Assembly: GCF_001298715.1 (NCBI RefSeq)
Contig: NZ_CDSC02000034.1
Coordinates: 1-15,029 of the forward strand
Source of the DNA: Bathymodiolus azoricus thioautotrophic gill symbiont
GTDB lineage: Bacteria > Pseudomonadota > Gammaproteobacteria > PS1 > Pseudothioglobaceae
Direction: 5' to 3'
DNA: 15,029 nucleotides
In this document: one piece after another, positions 1 to 8,833 of the stretch
How positions within the stretch are numbered: the first letter of the stretch is position 1
Layout: each line of letters opens with the position of its first letter
Notes under the pieces: generated by a model
Databases searched by the model: none
The model's input: the letters and a program-made list of their open reading frames with translations, nothing else
Told to the model about the DNA's origin: nothing
Position numbers and translations under genes: made by a program

Positions 1-202
1 CACTAATGCGTCAAATATTACCCCTTGAATTTGCCAATAAAAGAGCAAAGTATGTGCGCAATCGCCTCTATGCTATCGCCGCTAAAGTACTTCAACATGG
101 CAGACAGGCAGACAAGTGATTGTTAAGTGCCAAGCACAATATTATGACTTACTTACTCAGGTGCTAAACAACATCAAAACGTTTAAGCCGTTGCTATCTT
201 GA
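1..202 (+). pseudogene. IS1380-like transposase, 3' end, frameshifted
   Basis: This is the C-terminal piece of a DDE transposase whose 5' part lies outside the window. From position 3 the frame reads LMRQILPLEFANKRAKYVRN and continues through AAKVLQHGRQ to a premature TGA at 117-119. Another frame then continues as VIVKCQAQYYDLLTQVL and ends with KTFKPLLS at the TGA at 200-202. The switch falls exactly on a tandem duplication of GGCAGACA (99-106 and 107-114). Removing one copy restores an uninterrupted 63-residue tail that reads HGRQVIVK across the join. The pattern of basic residues, a conserved HGRQ and a short hydrophobic tail resembles the end of IS1380-group (DDE_Tnp_1) transposases; the family is assigned from memory. 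The protein is probably inactive or altered at its C-terminus. It lies codirectionally upstream of nuoA. Confidence 0.7.
99..114 (+). repeat. 8-bp tandem duplication that frameshifts the transposase
   Basis: GGCAGACA occurs twice, head to tail. Eight is not a multiple of three, so the extra copy moves the transposase reading frame by two bases. Deleting either copy joins the two halves of the protein cleanly. This looks like a recent replication-slippage or short duplication event. Confidence 0.85.
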
Positions 203-248
203 TTTAAACGAACAACAAAATAAGCTCTGCCTAAACAAAGGAGGCTTA

Positions 249-297
249 AGCACACCTAAAAAACCTAAACGATCCAAAATATCGGATAGTTTGTGCT
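249..297. repeat. bulged inverted repeat in the nuoA upstream region
   Basis: The arms are AGCAC (249-253), AAAC (267-270) and ATCC (272-275) on the left, and GGAT (284-287), GTTT (289-292) and GTGCT (293-297) on the right. They close an 8-nt loop at 276-283. There is one G/A mismatch (271/288) and a 13-nt bulge (254-266) in the left arm. No T-run follows, so it does not look like an intrinsic terminator. It may belong to the 3' end of the upstream insertion sequence or be incidental. The rest of 203-345 shows no gene, tRNA or other clear signal. Confidence 0.35.
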
Positions 298-345
298 GAT
301 CTTATTAAATTGGGGGTATTGTCTGTATTTTTATGGATGCAAGAC

Positions 346-417
346 TTGAATGGGGTGGTTTTTAGGATTTTGATTGGTATTTTTGGGTTGGGTGGTTCTA
401 TTTTTGGATTTGGGTGT
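346..417 (+). repeat. C-poor G/T tract with imperfect 18-19 bp direct repeat
   Basis: The + strand has no C from 346 to 397 and only one C (398) up to 417. Within it TATTTTTGGGTTGGGTGG (378-395) is followed by TATTTTTGGATTTGGGTGT (399-417), two imperfect copies offset by 21 bp, about two helical turns. The tract ends a few bases before the probable nuoA promoter. It is not coding. A role as a protein-binding or DNA-bending region is possible but unproven. Confidence 0.5.
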
Positions 418-436
418 CATATTTGACCACCGAGGT

Positions 437-450
437 GACAATAAATTGTC
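437..450. promoter_or_regulatory. candidate operator, inverted repeat GACAAT-AA-ATTGTC
   Basis: Perfect 6-bp half sites, GACAAT (437-442) and ATTGTC (445-450), are separated by 2 bp. The repeat abuts the TATAAT hexamer at 451-456, so a protein bound there would cover the promoter spacer. I do not recognise the site as that of a named regulator. The short CACC/GGTG dyad at 428-437 lies directly upstream. Operator function is inferred from symmetry and position only. Confidence 0.4.
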
Positions 451-456
451 TATAAT
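451..456 (+). promoter_or_regulatory. probable sigma-70 type -10 box of the nuo operon
   Basis: TATAAT is a perfect consensus -10 hexamer, 32 bp before the nuoA start codon, giving an expected transcription start near 463 and a leader of about 25 nt. No good -35 box lies at 16-18 bp. The nearest candidate, TTGACC (423-428), is 22 bp away, which is too far for a standard promoter. The promoter may depend on an activator, or the -35 may simply be weak. A second TATAAT (470-475) is too close to the gene to be preferred. Confidence 0.5.
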
Positions 457-475
457 GCTTGATATGTCATATAAT

Positions 476-480
476 GAGAG
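476..480 (+). promoter_or_regulatory. ribosome binding site fixing the GTG start of nuoA
   Basis: GAGAG lies 8 nt before GTG at 489. An in-frame TGA (486-488) directly precedes the GTG, so no longer start is possible, and the next in-frame methionine (residue 23) would remove the first membrane helix. Confidence 0.65.
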
Positions 481-488
481 ATAATTGA

Positions 489-845
489 GTGTTAGAAAAC
501 TATCTACCCATTGTAGTTTTTATTTTGTTAGGAATTGCCTTTGGTGTTGTTCCAATGTTAATTGGCTATGCACTAGGTCCAAGCAAACCAGATGAAGAGA
601 AGAACTCTCAGTTTGAGTGTGGTTTTCCTCCTTTTGACGACTCGCGTATGTATTTCAATGTGCGTTATTATTTGGTTGCAATTTTATTTATTTTATTTGA
701 TTTGGAAGTTGCTTTCGTGTTTCCATGGGCAGTGGTTCAATCTCAACTGGGCTGGTTTGGCTTTATTGGAATGAGTATATTTTTATCTTTATTGGTCGTA
801 GGTTTCATTTTCGAATGGAAGAAGGGGGCGCTAGAATGGGAATAA
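489..845 (+). CDS. nuoA: NADH-quinone oxidoreductase subunit A
   Basis: NuoA (ND3 homologue) is a small inner-membrane subunit of complex I that helps shape the quinone cavity at the junction of the two arms. The 118-residue protein has the expected three membrane helices (about 6-29, 60-82 and 90-110). The conserved loop between helices 1 and 2 holds ECGF with Cys44, the residue equivalent to the redox-switch cysteine of mitochondrial ND3. The following helix carries FDLE with Asp71 and Glu73. The protein ends in the typical [10 protein letters not shown]. Translation starts at GTG, fixed by the upstream in-frame TGA and a GAGAG ribosome site. It is the first gene of the operon, 48 bp before nuoB. 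The length is normal for the family. Confidence 0.96.
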   Translation: MLENYLPIVVFILLGIAFGVVPMLIGYALGPSKPDEEKNSQFECGFPPFDDSRMYFNVRYYLVAILFILFDLEVAFVFPWAVVQSQLGWFGFIGMSIFLSLLVVGFIFEWKKGALEWE

Positions 846-893
846 GATTTGTGTTAAGCTTGTCACGCACTCAGTTTAAATTCAAGGGTAATT

Positions 894-1373
894 ATGGCAA
901 TTGAAGGCTTAATGAAAGAAGGATTTGTAACCACATCGCTTGATAAGATAATCAATTGGGCGAGAACAGGTTCATTGTGGCCAATGACTTTTGGCTTGGC
1001 TTGTTGTGCGGTAGAGATGATGGAAGCAGGTTCTTCGCGTTATGACCTTGACCGTTTTGGTGTCGTTTTTAGACCAACACCACGCCAATCTGATTTGATG
1101 ATTGTAGCGGGTACACTGACGAATAAGATGGCGCCAGCACTTAGGAAAGTTTATGACCAAATGCCTGAGCCTCGCTGGGTGATTTCAATGGGTTCTTGTG
1201 CAAATGGCGGTGGTTATTATCATTATTCTTATGCCGTGGTGCGTGGTTGTGATCGCATTGTGCCAGTGGATGTGTATGTACCTGGTTGTCCGCCAACGGC
1301 AGAGGCGCTACTCTACGGTATTTTGCAATTACAAGATAAAATTCGTCGTACCAACACTATTGCGAGAACCTAA
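894..1373 (+). CDS. nuoB: NADH-quinone oxidoreductase subunit B
   Basis: NuoB (PSST homologue) binds the terminal [4Fe-4S] cluster N2, which passes electrons to quinone at the interface with NuoD. Its 159 residues contain all four N2 ligands: the adjacent pair Cys37-Cys38 in LACCAVEMM, Cys102 in [11 protein letters not shown] and Cys132 in [14 protein letters not shown]. The loop [10 protein letters not shown] (59-68) is also conserved. AAGGG (884-888) sits 5 nt before the ATG. The stop overlaps the nuoC start in TAATG, which suggests translational coupling. The 48-bp gap from nuoA is the largest inside the operon and holds no obvious element. Confidence 0.97.
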   Translation: MAIEGLMKEGFVTTSLDKIINWARTGSLWPMTFGLACCAVEMMEAGSSRYDLDRFGVVFRPTPRQSDLMIVAGTLTNKMAPALRKVYDQMPEPRWVISMGSCANGGGYYHYSYAVVRGCDRIVPVDVYVPGCPPTAEALLYGILQLQDKIRRTNTIART

Positions 1374-1987
1374 TGCAAGACTTAAAAGAACAACTTATTG
1401 AAGAATTTGGCGAAGGCAATATTATTGATGCATTTGGCGAATTGACTTTAACAGTTGATGTTAGTGATATTATCAAGTCTTGCTTGAAACTCAGAGATAC
1501 TTTCTTGTTTGATACTTTGGTTGATTTGTGTGGCGTGGATTATTTGACTTATGGGCAATCTGATTGGGATGCTAATGCCAGTTCTTCGGGTTTTGGCAGA
1601 GGTCGTGAGGCGTGTGGTGGTGAAGATAGGCATGAAAAACGCTTTGCTGTGGCTTATCATTTATTGTCGGTGAATAAGAATTACCGACTGCGTGTAAAGG
1701 CATTTGTTGACGAAGCACAACCGATGATTGAAACCGTTACAGGTATTTGGGCGGCAGCGGATTGGTATGAACGAGAAGCTTTTGATTTGTTTGGTATTTT
1801 GTTTGAAAACCATACAGATTTGCGCCGTATTTTGACCGACTATGGTTTTGTTGGTCATCCATTACGCAAGGATTTCCCGATGATTGGTGAAGTGGAAATG
1901 CGTTATGATGAAGAACTGGGTAGAGTGGTTTATGAGCCGGTGAGTATTGAGCCAAATGTTAATGTACCAAAAGTAATTAGGGAATAA
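1373..1987 (+). CDS. nuoC: NADH-quinone oxidoreductase subunit C
   Basis: NuoC (30 kDa subunit) is a peripheral-arm structural subunit next to NuoD and NuoB, with no cofactor. The 204-residue protein carries the family signature at 133-169, with [10 protein letters not shown], then RRILTDYGF and GHPLRKDFP. Residues about 61-89 form a polar Gly/Ser-rich insert. I recall similar inserts in beta- and gammaproteobacterial NuoC, so I read it as normal and not as a frameshift. The gene is separate from nuoD, unlike the fused nuoCD of Escherichia coli. The start shares bases with the nuoB stop, and no strong ribosome site precedes it, so it is probably coupled to nuoB. Confidence 0.96.
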   Translation: MQDLKEQLIEEFGEGNIIDAFGELTLTVDVSDIIKSCLKLRDTFLFDTLVDLCGVDYLTYGQSDWDANASSSGFGRGREACGGEDRHEKRFAVAYHLLSVNKNYRLRVKAFVDEAQPMIETVTGIWAAADWYEREAFDLFGILFENHTDLRRILTDYGFVGHPLRKDFPMIGEVEMRYDEELGRVVYEPVSIEPNVNVPKVIRE

Positions 1988-1997
1988 GGTTTATAAA

Positions 1998-3251
1998 ATG
2001 GCAGAGATTCGTAACTATACACTTAACTTTGGTCCGCAGCATCCTGCGGCGCATGGTGTTTTGCGTCTTATCTTGGAAATTGATGGTGAAGTCATTGAGC
2101 GCGCTGACCCACATATTGGATTACTCCATCGCGGCACTGAAAAACTCGTAGAGTCCAAGCCTTATAATCAATCTATTGGTTATATGGATAGATTAGATTA
2201 TGTTTCTATGATGTGTAATGAGCATGCTTATGTTAGAGCAATCGAAACCATGCTTGCGTTAGAAGTGCCTGAACGCGCTCAATATATTCGTGTCATGTTT
2301 GACGAAATCACTCGCATCCTTAATCATTTAATGTGGCTGGGTACACACGGGCTTGATGTGGGCGCTATGAGTATTTTCTTGTACGCTTTTCGTGAACGAG
2401 AAAAGTTAATTGATTGCTATGAGGCGGTATCAGGCTCACGAATGCATGCGACTTATTATCGCCCAGGGGGTGTGTATCGTGATTTGCCTGAGAAGATGCC
2501 ACAATATTTAAAAAATGATTTCCGCAAACCTAAAGAATTAGAGGCGATGAACAAAAATCGCCAAGGTTCGTTATTAGACTTTATTGATGACTTTGTCAAA
2601 GAATTCCCAAAAAACATTAAACAATATGATGACTTATTGACAGACAACCGTATTTGGAAACAACGCTTGGTAAACATTGGCATTGTTTCTGCTAGTCGTG
2701 CCAAACAATTAGGTTTTACTGGGCCTATGCTCAGAGGCTCTGGTGTGGCGTGGGATTTGAGGAAAAATCAGCCATATGCGGTTTATGATAAATTAGAATT
2801 CGATATTCCAGTCGGTGCTACAGGTGACAGCTATGACCGTTACTTGGTGCGTATGGAAGAAATGCGTCAATCCAATCGCATTATCAAGCAATGCGTTGAT
2901 TGGTTGAGAGAAAATCCAGGCTCAGTGATGAGCAACGATAAGAAAGTAGCGCCGCCAAAACGCACTGAGATGAAAGATGATATGGAGTCACTCATTCATC
3001 ATTTTAAACTGTTTACTGAGGGTTATTGTTTGCCAGAAGGCGAAGTTTATTGTGCCATTGAGCATCCTAAGGGTGAATTTGGTATTTATTTAATTTCTGA
3101 TGGTGCAAACAAACCTTATCGTGTGAAGATACGCGCCCCAGGGTTTGTGCATTTAGCAGCAATGGATGAGATGGCAAAAGGGCATATGTTGTCTGATGTG
3201 GTGACCATTATTGGGACACAGGATATTGTTTTTGGCGAGATTGACAGGTAA
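1998..3251 (+). CDS. nuoD: NADH-quinone oxidoreductase subunit D
   Basis: NuoD (49 kDa subunit) forms most of the quinone-reduction pocket and evolved from the large subunit of [NiFe] hydrogenases. The 417-residue protein has the N-terminal loop [12 protein letters not shown] with His19, and Tyr68 in [14 protein letters not shown]. These correspond to the His/Tyr pair that binds the quinone headgroup in characterised complex I. The C-terminus reads DIVFGEIDR, the usual family ending. No nickel-ligand cysteine motifs are present, as expected for a NuoD. TAAGG (1985-1989), which contains the nuoC stop, serves as ribosome site 8 nt before the ATG. The gap from nuoC is 10 bp and to nuoE 5 bp. Confidence 0.97.
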   Translation: MAEIRNYTLNFGPQHPAAHGVLRLILEIDGEVIERADPHIGLLHRGTEKLVESKPYNQSIGYMDRLDYVSMMCNEHAYVRAIETMLALEVPERAQYIRVMFDEITRILNHLMWLGTHGLDVGAMSIFLYAFREREKLIDCYEAVSGSRMHATYYRPGGVYRDLPEKMPQYLKNDFRKPKELEAMNKNRQGSLLDFIDDFVKEFPKNIKQYDDLLTDNRIWKQRLVNIGIVSASRAKQLGFTGPMLRGSGVAWDLRKNQPYAVYDKLEFDIPVGATGDSYDRYLVRMEEMRQSNRIIKQCVDWLRENPGSVMSNDKKVAPPKRTEMKDDMESLIHHFKLFTEGYCLPEGEVYCAIEHPKGEFGIYLISDGANKPYRVKIRAPGFVHLAAMDEMAKGHMLSDVVTIIGTQDIVFGEIDR

Positions 3252-3256
3252 AAATT

Positions 3257-3730
3257 ATGATTTCGAATAAAGCAAAAAAACAAATTGATACTTGGATACA
3301 AAAATATCCAAAAGGGCGACAAAGTTCTGCAGTGATGGAGGCGTTGAAGATTGTACAGGCAGAAAATGAGAACAGCTTGAGTGCTGAGGCTATTGCTGAG
3401 GTGGCTGATTATTTAGACATGTCAAGCATTGCAGCGGCCGAAGTCGCAACATTTTATGAGAACTATAATCATAAACCAGTAGGCAAACACACCATTCGCA
3501 TTTGTCACAATATTTCATGCATGCTAAATGGTGCGGACGATTTGGTGTTTTATTTAGAGAAGAAGCTTGGTGTGAAAACGGGTCAAGTAACAAAAAATGG
3601 TTTGCTTAATGTGAAAAAAGTTGAGTGCTTAGGTGCTTGCGTTGGTGCACCAATGTTTCAGATTGGTGATACTTATTACGAAAATCTAACCGAGAAAAAA
3701 ATTGATGACATTGTGGACAAACTCAAATGA
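3257..3730 (+). CDS. nuoE: NADH-quinone oxidoreductase subunit E
   Basis: NuoE (24 kDa subunit) is a thioredoxin-like protein binding the off-pathway [2Fe-2S] cluster N1a next to NuoF in the NADH module. The 157 residues comprise an N-terminal helical part (about 1-75, with VATFYENY) and the ferredoxin domain. The four ligands are Cys83 and Cys88 in ICHNISC, and Cys124 and Cys128 in [14 protein letters not shown], just before and partly overlapping the nuoD stop region, is a modest ribosome site. The gene ends in an ATGA overlap with nuoF, consistent with coupled synthesis of the tight NuoE-NuoF pair. Confidence 0.97.
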   Translation: MISNKAKKQIDTWIQKYPKGRQSSAVMEALKIVQAENENSLSAEAIAEVADYLDMSSIAAAEVATFYENYNHKPVGKHTIRICHNISCMLNGADDLVFYLEKKLGVKTGQVTKNGLLNVKKVECLGACVGAPMFQIGDTYYENLTEKKIDDIVDKLK

Positions 3731-4998
3731 ATGAAGTTTGCTTCAAGAATCTAGATAAGAAAAACTGCCATTCGCTTGAAGTGTACGAGAAAAGTGGCGG
3801 TTATAAGATTTGGCGTAAAATCTTAAAAGGCAAAATCACACCTGAAGAAATTATTGGTGAATTAAAGGCATCTGGTCTGCGTGGTCGAGGTGGTGCGGGG
3901 TTCCCTACTGGATTGAAGTGGAGTTTCATGCCTCGCCAGTCTGATGTGCAAAAATATGTGGTGTGTAATTCTGACGAAGGTGAGCCAGGTACCTGTAAAG
4001 ACAGAGATATTCTTAGGTATAACCCGCATGCGGTGATTGAAGGTATGGCAATTGGCGGTTTTGTGATGAATGCAAGTGTGGGTTATAACTATATCCGTGG
4101 TGAGTTCATGGAGCCGTTCAAGCGTTTTGAAGGTGCGTTGAAAGAGGCTTATAAAGCAGGATTGCTAGGCAAAGATATTGAGAACAGTGGTGTGAGTTTT
4201 GACCTGTACGCACATTTAGGTGCTGGCGCTTATATTTGCGGTGAAGAAACCGCATTGTTAGAATCACTTGAAGGCAAAAAAGGCCAGCCAAGGTTTAAGC
4301 CACCATTCCCTGCAAATGTAGGGCTGTTTGGTCAGCCGACCACCATTAACAACACTGAGAGTTTTGCTTCTGTGCCTGATATTTTGGCACAAGGTGGACA
4401 ATGGTTTGCCGATATTGGTGTGGAAAATTCTGGCGGTTGTAAATTATTTTCAGTGACGGGCCATGTGCAAAATCCAGCGAATTTTGAAGTGCCAATGGGT
4501 ACACCGTTTAAAGATTTGCTTAAAATGGCAGGCGGACTACGCAAAGGGCGAAAATTAAAAGCCGTGATTCCAGGCGGATCATCAACCCCAGTATTGACTG
4601 CAGAAGCAGCAATGGCAATGACGATGGATTATGACGGGATTGAGGCTGCTGGCTCAATGTTGGGTGCAGGTTCAGTGATTGTAATGGATGACTCAACTTG
4701 TATGGTCGGGGCATTGACGCGACTTGCACACTTTTATTACGATGAGTCCTGTGGTCAATGTACGCCGTGTCGTGAAGGCACAGGTTGGTTGTATCGTGTG
4801 TTAAAGCGTATTATGGGCGGTGATGGAAAACCTGAGGACATTGATTTACTGTTGAGTGTTCAGGACAAAATTATGGGCAATACAATCTGTGCGCTTGGTG
4901 ATGCAGCAGCAATGCCAGTGGAGAGTTTTTTGCGATGTTTTCGTGAGGAGTTTGAATACTATATTGAGCATGGTGAGAGCATGGTGAAAGGATACTAG
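3727..4998 (+). CDS. nuoF: NADH-quinone oxidoreductase subunit F
   Basis: NuoF (51 kDa subunit) is the catalytic NADH dehydrogenase. It oxidises NADH with FMN and passes electrons one at a time to the [4Fe-4S] cluster N3. The 423-residue protein contains the flavin-binding glycine-rich loop [16 protein letters not shown] (50-65), the following [10 protein letters not shown] segment, and [19 protein letters not shown]. The N3 ligands are Cys342, Cys345 and Cys348 in [12 protein letters not shown], and Cys388 in NTICALGD. The start overlaps the nuoE stop by 4 bp and the stop abuts the nuoG ATG directly. Length and motifs are typical for the family. Confidence 0.98.
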   Translation: MNEVCFKNLDKKNCHSLEVYEKSGGYKIWRKILKGKITPEEIIGELKASGLRGRGGAGFPTGLKWSFMPRQSDVQKYVVCNSDEGEPGTCKDRDILRYNPHAVIEGMAIGGFVMNASVGYNYIRGEFMEPFKRFEGALKEAYKAGLLGKDIENSGVSFDLYAHLGAGAYICGEETALLESLEGKKGQPRFKPPFPANVGLFGQPTTINNTESFASVPDILAQGGQWFADIGVENSGGCKLFSVTGHVQNPANFEVPMGTPFKDLLKMAGGLRKGRKLKAVIPGGSSTPVLTAEAAMAMTMDYDGIEAAGSMLGAGSVIVMDDSTCMVGALTRLAHFYYDESCGQCTPCREGTGWLYRVLKRIMGGDGKPEDIDLLLSVQDKIMGNTICALGDAAAMPVESFLRCFREEFEYYIEHGESMVKGY

Positions 4999-7251
4999 AT
5001 GGCTGATATTGAAATTGAAATTGATGGTAATGTAGTCAAAGCCAAAGCAGGTGAGATGCTAATCGCTGTTACTGACAGAGAAGGCATCAGTGTGCCAAGA
5101 TTTTGTTATCACAAGAAATTATCGATAGCAGCAAATTGTCGTATGTGTTTGGTAGATGTTGAAGGTGCGCCAAAGCCACAACCTGCATGTTCTACGCCGA
5201 TTAACGAAGGCATGAAAGTCCACACCCAAAATGAGAAAGCCAAGGCTTCACAGAAAGCAGTCATGGAGTTTTTACTTATTAATCATCCCTTAGATTGTCC
5301 GATTTGTGACCAAGGTGGTGAGTGTGAATTACAAGATGTGGCAATGAGCTATGGCTCAGATGTCTCGCGCTTTACGGAAGGCAAGCGTATTGTTGCCAAC
5401 AGCGATATTGGTGCATTAATTCATACCGATATGACGCGCTGTATTCATTGCACCCGTTGTGTGCGTTTTGGTAGTGAGATTGGCGGCATTATGGAAATGG
5501 GCGGTACGGGTCGTGGTGAAGATTTGAAGATTGAGCCATTCTTGAAAGAAGGTATTACCTCAGAGTTATCAGGTAATATGATTGATGTTTGCCCAGTGGG
5601 CGCATTAACTTCTAAGCCATTCCGTTACGAACTAAGAACATGGCAGATGCATTCTGTGGCAAATATTGCGAGACACGACTTGGTGGGTTCTAATATTTTC
5701 ACGCAAACATACAAAGGCAAAGTTAAGCGAATTGTTGCTAGAGATAATGACAGCGTGAATGAGACGTGGATTTCTGACAGAGACCGTTTTTCTTATGAAG
5801 GTTTGGCACATGAAAATAGATTGCTTAAGCCGCAAATTAAGATGGATGGACAATGGAAAGAAGTAGAATGGGATAAGGCATTAGAGTTTGCAGTGCGTGG
5901 TTTGGTTGATAATGCATTGAATACAGGTGGTGGCAATAAACTTGGTGCATTAACTTCAAATACGGCAACGCTTGAAGAATTTCATTTATTGCAAAAAATG
6001 TTAAGAGAAGTAGGTTCTGAAAATATAGACTATCGTCTTAATGTTAAAGATTTAGACAATGTGATTAACTTAGAATCCACTATTAAATTAGTAGAATTAG
6101 AAAAGGTTGACCACAGCTTGATTATTGGCGCTAATCTGCGTTTAGAGCAGCCAATGATCAATCATCGTTTGCGTAAGGCAGCCTTAGCAGGTGCAAGTAT
6201 TGATGTGATTAATGCCATGTCGTTTGATTTTAATTATCGCACCAATAGTGAAAATATTGTTTCACCAGGTCAAACAGTGGCAATATTGGCAGAGGTATTG
6301 AAATCAATCTTAGAGCGTTCTTGTGCTGAGATTCCAAAATATCTAGGTAAAGTTAAAATAGGTGATGTGGCGAAGTGTATCGCAGATGAGTTGTTAGAGT
6401 CAAATAATTCAGTGATTATTTTAGGTGAACATGCAATTAACAACCCACAAGCTGCCAGCATTGCAAAATTAATTAGTGAGATTGCACAACAAACGGGTTC
6501 TACAACGCTAAATGTTAGTGCAACCTCAAATTCAATGGCGGCTGAAATGGTAAATTTTGTTCCAGGTCAAGGCGGCTTGAATGCAAATGCAATGTTAGCA
6601 GCAGACTTGGGTGCTTATATTTTGTTAGATGTTTATCCGCAGTATGATTTTCATAATTCTGTACAAGCGATTAAATCATTAGATAATAAAAATACTTTTG
6701 TTGTTTCAATGAATAGCTTTAGAGATAAAGAGGTTGCGCGATATTCAGATGTAATGTTGCCAATTGCAAGTTTCTATGAGACCTCAGGCTCGCATATAAA
6801 TATTGAAGGTGTTATGCAATCATTTGCAGCAGCAGTCAGTGCACCAAGTGAGTCTAAGTCAGCTTGGAAAGTGTTAAAAGTATTGGCAGATTTGTTAGAA
6901 TTGTCAGGCTTTCACTATGCGAACTCTGAGCAAATTACCGGTGAAATTTCAAATCAAAGCCATAAGCAAAAAATAGACAATAAAGAAATTAATATTACGG
7001 CAAAGCGAGGCGTGAGTGTCATTTGGCAGAAATCACCTTATGCAATTGATGTGTTATCAAGACATGCAACTGCACTGCAAGCGACAAAGATTGGTCAAAT
7101 GCACAACGCATTAATGAATAAAGCCACCGCGAAGAAGGAAGGTATCAAAGAAGGCGGACAATATCTAGGCGTGCCAGTTATTATTACTGAAAAAGTAGCT
7201 AATAATTGCATCTTTGTTCATGCAAACCAGTCAACTGGAGATAAATCATGA
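4999..7251 (+). CDS. nuoG: NADH-quinone oxidoreductase subunit G
   Basis: NuoG (75 kDa subunit) conducts electrons from NuoF towards NuoI. The N-terminal ferredoxin domain holds the [2Fe-2S] N1b ligands Cys36, Cys47, Cys50 and Cys64. A His-Cys motif follows with His96, Cys100, Cys103 and Cys109 (cluster N5). The next [4Fe-4S] set is Cys148, Cys151, Cys154 and Cys198 in CPVGAL (N4). The rest (about 220-750) is the molybdopterin-oxidoreductase-like domain, which in this family binds no molybdenum cofactor. The extra N7 cysteine set of E. coli-type NuoG is missing: the segment around 216-236 reads [14 protein letters not shown]. The 750-residue length fits the short, mitochondrial-like form. AAAGGA (4987-4992) is a strong ribosome site inside the end of nuoF, and the gene overlaps nuoH in ATGA. 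Confidence 0.97.
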   Translation: MADIEIEIDGNVVKAKAGEMLIAVTDREGISVPRFCYHKKLSIAANCRMCLVDVEGAPKPQPACSTPINEGMKVHTQNEKAKASQKAVMEFLLINHPLDCPICDQGGECELQDVAMSYGSDVSRFTEGKRIVANSDIGALIHTDMTRCIHCTRCVRFGSEIGGIMEMGGTGRGEDLKIEPFLKEGITSELSGNMIDVCPVGALTSKPFRYELRTWQMHSVANIARHDLVGSNIFTQTYKGKVKRIVARDNDSVNETWISDRDRFSYEGLAHENRLLKPQIKMDGQWKEVEWDKALEFAVRGLVDNALNTGGGNKLGALTSNTATLEEFHLLQKMLREVGSENIDYRLNVKDLDNVINLESTIKLVELEKVDHSLIIGANLRLEQPMINHRLRKAALAGASIDVINAMSFDFNYRTNSENIVSPGQTVAILAEVLKSILERSCAEIPKYLGKVKIGDVAKCIADELLESNNSVIILGEHAINNPQAASIAKLISEIAQQTGSTTLNVSATSNSMAAEMVNFVPGQGGLNANAMLAADLGAYILLDVYPQYDFHNSVQAIKSLDNKNTFVVSMNSFRDKEVARYSDVMLPIASFYETSGSHINIEGVMQSFAAAVSAPSESKSAWKVLKVLADLLELSGFHYANSEQITGEISNQSHKQKIDNKEINITAKRGVSVIWQKSPYAIDVLSRHATALQATKIGQMHNALMNKATAKKEGIKEGGQYLGVPVIITEKVANNCIFVHANQSTGDKS

Positions 7252-8312
7252 CAGAATTTTGGCAGTGGATATATGAATTGTTCCCTTGGTTTGATGGTGT
7301 ATTCGCTAGTATTGTTATTATTCTAATTAAGGCGATGGCTTTGGTGGCGCCACTAATGTTGGTGGTGGCTTACTTTACTTATGCAGAACGAAAAGTGATT
7401 GGCTATATGCAGTTGCGTATCGGGCCTAACCGTGTTGGTCCAAAAGGTTGGTTGCAACCGATTGCAGATGCTTTTAAGTTGATGACTAAGGAAATTATTT
7501 TTCCAAGTAAGGCAAATATTTATCTATTCTTGTTAGCGCCTGTATTGGCCATTGCGCCTGCGATTGCTATTTGGGCGGTAGTTCCCTTTGATGAAGGCAT
7601 GTATGTTGCTAACTTAGATATTAGTTTGTTATATGTTTTGGCAATTGGCTCAGTAGGCGTTTACGGCATTATCTTAGCAGGTTGGGCATCAAACTCTAAG
7701 TATCCATTGTTAGGTGCATTGCGTAGTGCATCGTTGTTGGTTTCTTATGAAATCGTTATTGGTTTTGCTTTGGTAACGGTGGTGATGATTGCAGGTAGTG
7801 TTAACCTTAACGATATTGTAATGGCACAAAAAGGTGGGGTGTTAAATTGGTACTTTATTCCATTGTTCCCAATGATGATTATCTTCTTTATCTCTGCTTT
7901 GGTGGAGACTAACCGCGCACCTTTTGATGTGGTAGAGGGAGAATCTGAGATTGTGGGCGGTACGCATGTTGAATATTCAGGTATGACTTTTGCAGTATTT
8001 TTCTTGGCAGAGTATGCCAATATGATTTTTATGGCAGTGTTGGCGGTGATACTGTTTTTTGGCGGTTGGCACTCTCCGTTTGGAGGGATTGCTTATTTAG
8101 GGGCAGGATTTTCTTGGGTACCGGGCATTATTTGGTTATTAGCAAAATCAACCTTTTTTATGTTTCTGTATTTATGGATTCGTGCGACTTTTCCGCGTTT
8201 TCGTTATGACCAGATTATGCGCTTATCTTGGAAAGTATTTCTGCCATGGACTATTGTTTGGATTTTTGTTGTAGCATTAATGACGCAATTTAAAATAGGG
8301 CCTTGGTTTTGA
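7248..8312 (+). CDS. nuoH: NADH-quinone oxidoreductase subunit H
   Basis: NuoH (ND1 homologue) is the membrane subunit that forms the entrance of the quinone channel and joins the peripheral arm to the proton pumps. The 354-residue hydrophobic protein has the conserved [20 protein letters not shown] (46-65) and a second conserved loop starting [15 protein letters not shown] (220-234), which lines the quinone site and is rich in functionally important glutamates. Family members have eight membrane helices, and the hydrophobic pattern here agrees. CTGGAG (7235-7240) is a good ribosome site within the end of nuoG. The ATG overlaps the nuoG stop. A 26-bp gap follows before nuoI. Confidence 0.97.
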   Translation: MTEFWQWIYELFPWFDGVFASIVIILIKAMALVAPLMLVVAYFTYAERKVIGYMQLRIGPNRVGPKGWLQPIADAFKLMTKEIIFPSKANIYLFLLAPVLAIAPAIAIWAVVPFDEGMYVANLDISLLYVLAIGSVGVYGIILAGWASNSKYPLLGALRSASLLVSYEIVIGFALVTVVMIAGSVNLNDIVMAQKGGVLNWYFIPLFPMMIIFFISALVETNRAPFDVVEGESEIVGGTHVEYSGMTFAVFFLAEYANMIFMAVLAVILFFGGWHSPFGGIAYLGAGFSWVPGIIWLLAKSTFFMFLYLWIRATFPRFRYDQIMRLSWKVFLPWTIVWIFVVALMTQFKIGPWF

Positions 8313-8338
8313 AAAGCCTTTCTTGGAAATAATTTACT

Positions 8339-8833
8339 ATGATATTTGACATTAAAAAATTAATTAAAGATTTTAGCCTTAGTGAGTTACGCAGTGGTAT
8401 GAAAATCACTGCCAAAGAACTCGTTAACAAAAAAATTACGGTGCAATTTCCAGAGGAAAGAACACCGATTTCACCGCGTTTTAGAGGTTTGCATGCCTTG
8501 CGTCGTTATCCAAATGGCGAAGAGCGTTGCATTGCTTGTAAACTGTGCGAAGCGGTTTGTCCGGCAAATGCGATTACCATTGAATCTGAAATGCGTGAAG
8601 ACGGCTCGCGTCGTACCACGCAGTATGATATTGATTTATTCAAGTGTATTTTTTGTGGTTTTTGTGAAGAAGCTTGCCCCGTTGACGCAATTGTTGAAAC
8701 GCAAATTTTTGATTATGTATTTATTGATTCAAGGCAAGGTAGTATTATGACCAAAGAGCGCTTATTGAAAGTTGGTGATAATAACGAAAAAGCCATTAGT
8801 GAAGCTAGAGCAGAAGATGCAAAATACAGGTAA
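8339..8833 (+). CDS. nuoI: NADH-quinone oxidoreductase subunit I
   Basis: NuoI (TYKY homologue) carries two [4Fe-4S] clusters, N6a and N6b, between NuoG and cluster N2 of NuoB. The 164-residue protein has two 8Fe-ferredoxin motifs of the form CxxCxxCxxxCP. The first is Cys64, 67, 70 and 74 ([12 protein letters not shown]) and the second Cys103, 106, 109 and 113 ([12 protein letters not shown]). The N-terminal about 55 residues, including [19 protein letters not shown], are typical of the subunit and pack against NuoH. The ribosome site is weak (GGAAA, about 10 nt before the ATG). The stop codon directly abuts the first ATG of nuoJ. Confidence 0.97.
   Translation: MIFDIKKLIKDFSLSELRSGMKITAKELVNKKITVQFPEERTPISPRFRGLHALRRYPNGEERCIACKLCEAVCPANAITIESEMREDGSRRTTQYDIDLFKCIFCGFCEEACPVDAIVETQIFDYVFIDSRQGSIMTKERLLKVGDNNEKAISEARAEDAKYR

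Noticed and set aside
311..417. Possible G-quadruplex in the G/T-rich tract
   Set aside because: The G-runs are mostly two to three bases with irregular loops, and only one or two runs are longer. It could form at best a weak two-layer structure, so I do not claim it.
470..475. Second perfect TATAAT before nuoA, with TTGTCT 18 bp upstream
   Set aside because: Transcription would start around 482, after the GAGAG ribosome site (476-480), leaving about 6 nt of leader. The hexamer at 451-456 is the more likely -10.
203..488. Small protein gene, tRNA, CRISPR repeats or riboswitch upstream of nuoA
   Set aside because: No open frame with a ribosome site, no cloverleaf, no regularly spaced repeat array and no recognised riboswitch motif was seen.
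1553..1639. Polar Gly/Ser-rich stretch in NuoC, considered as a frameshifted or inserted segment
   Set aside because: The frame is continuous, and I recall similar inserts between the two conserved parts of NuoC in beta- and gammaproteobacterial homologues.
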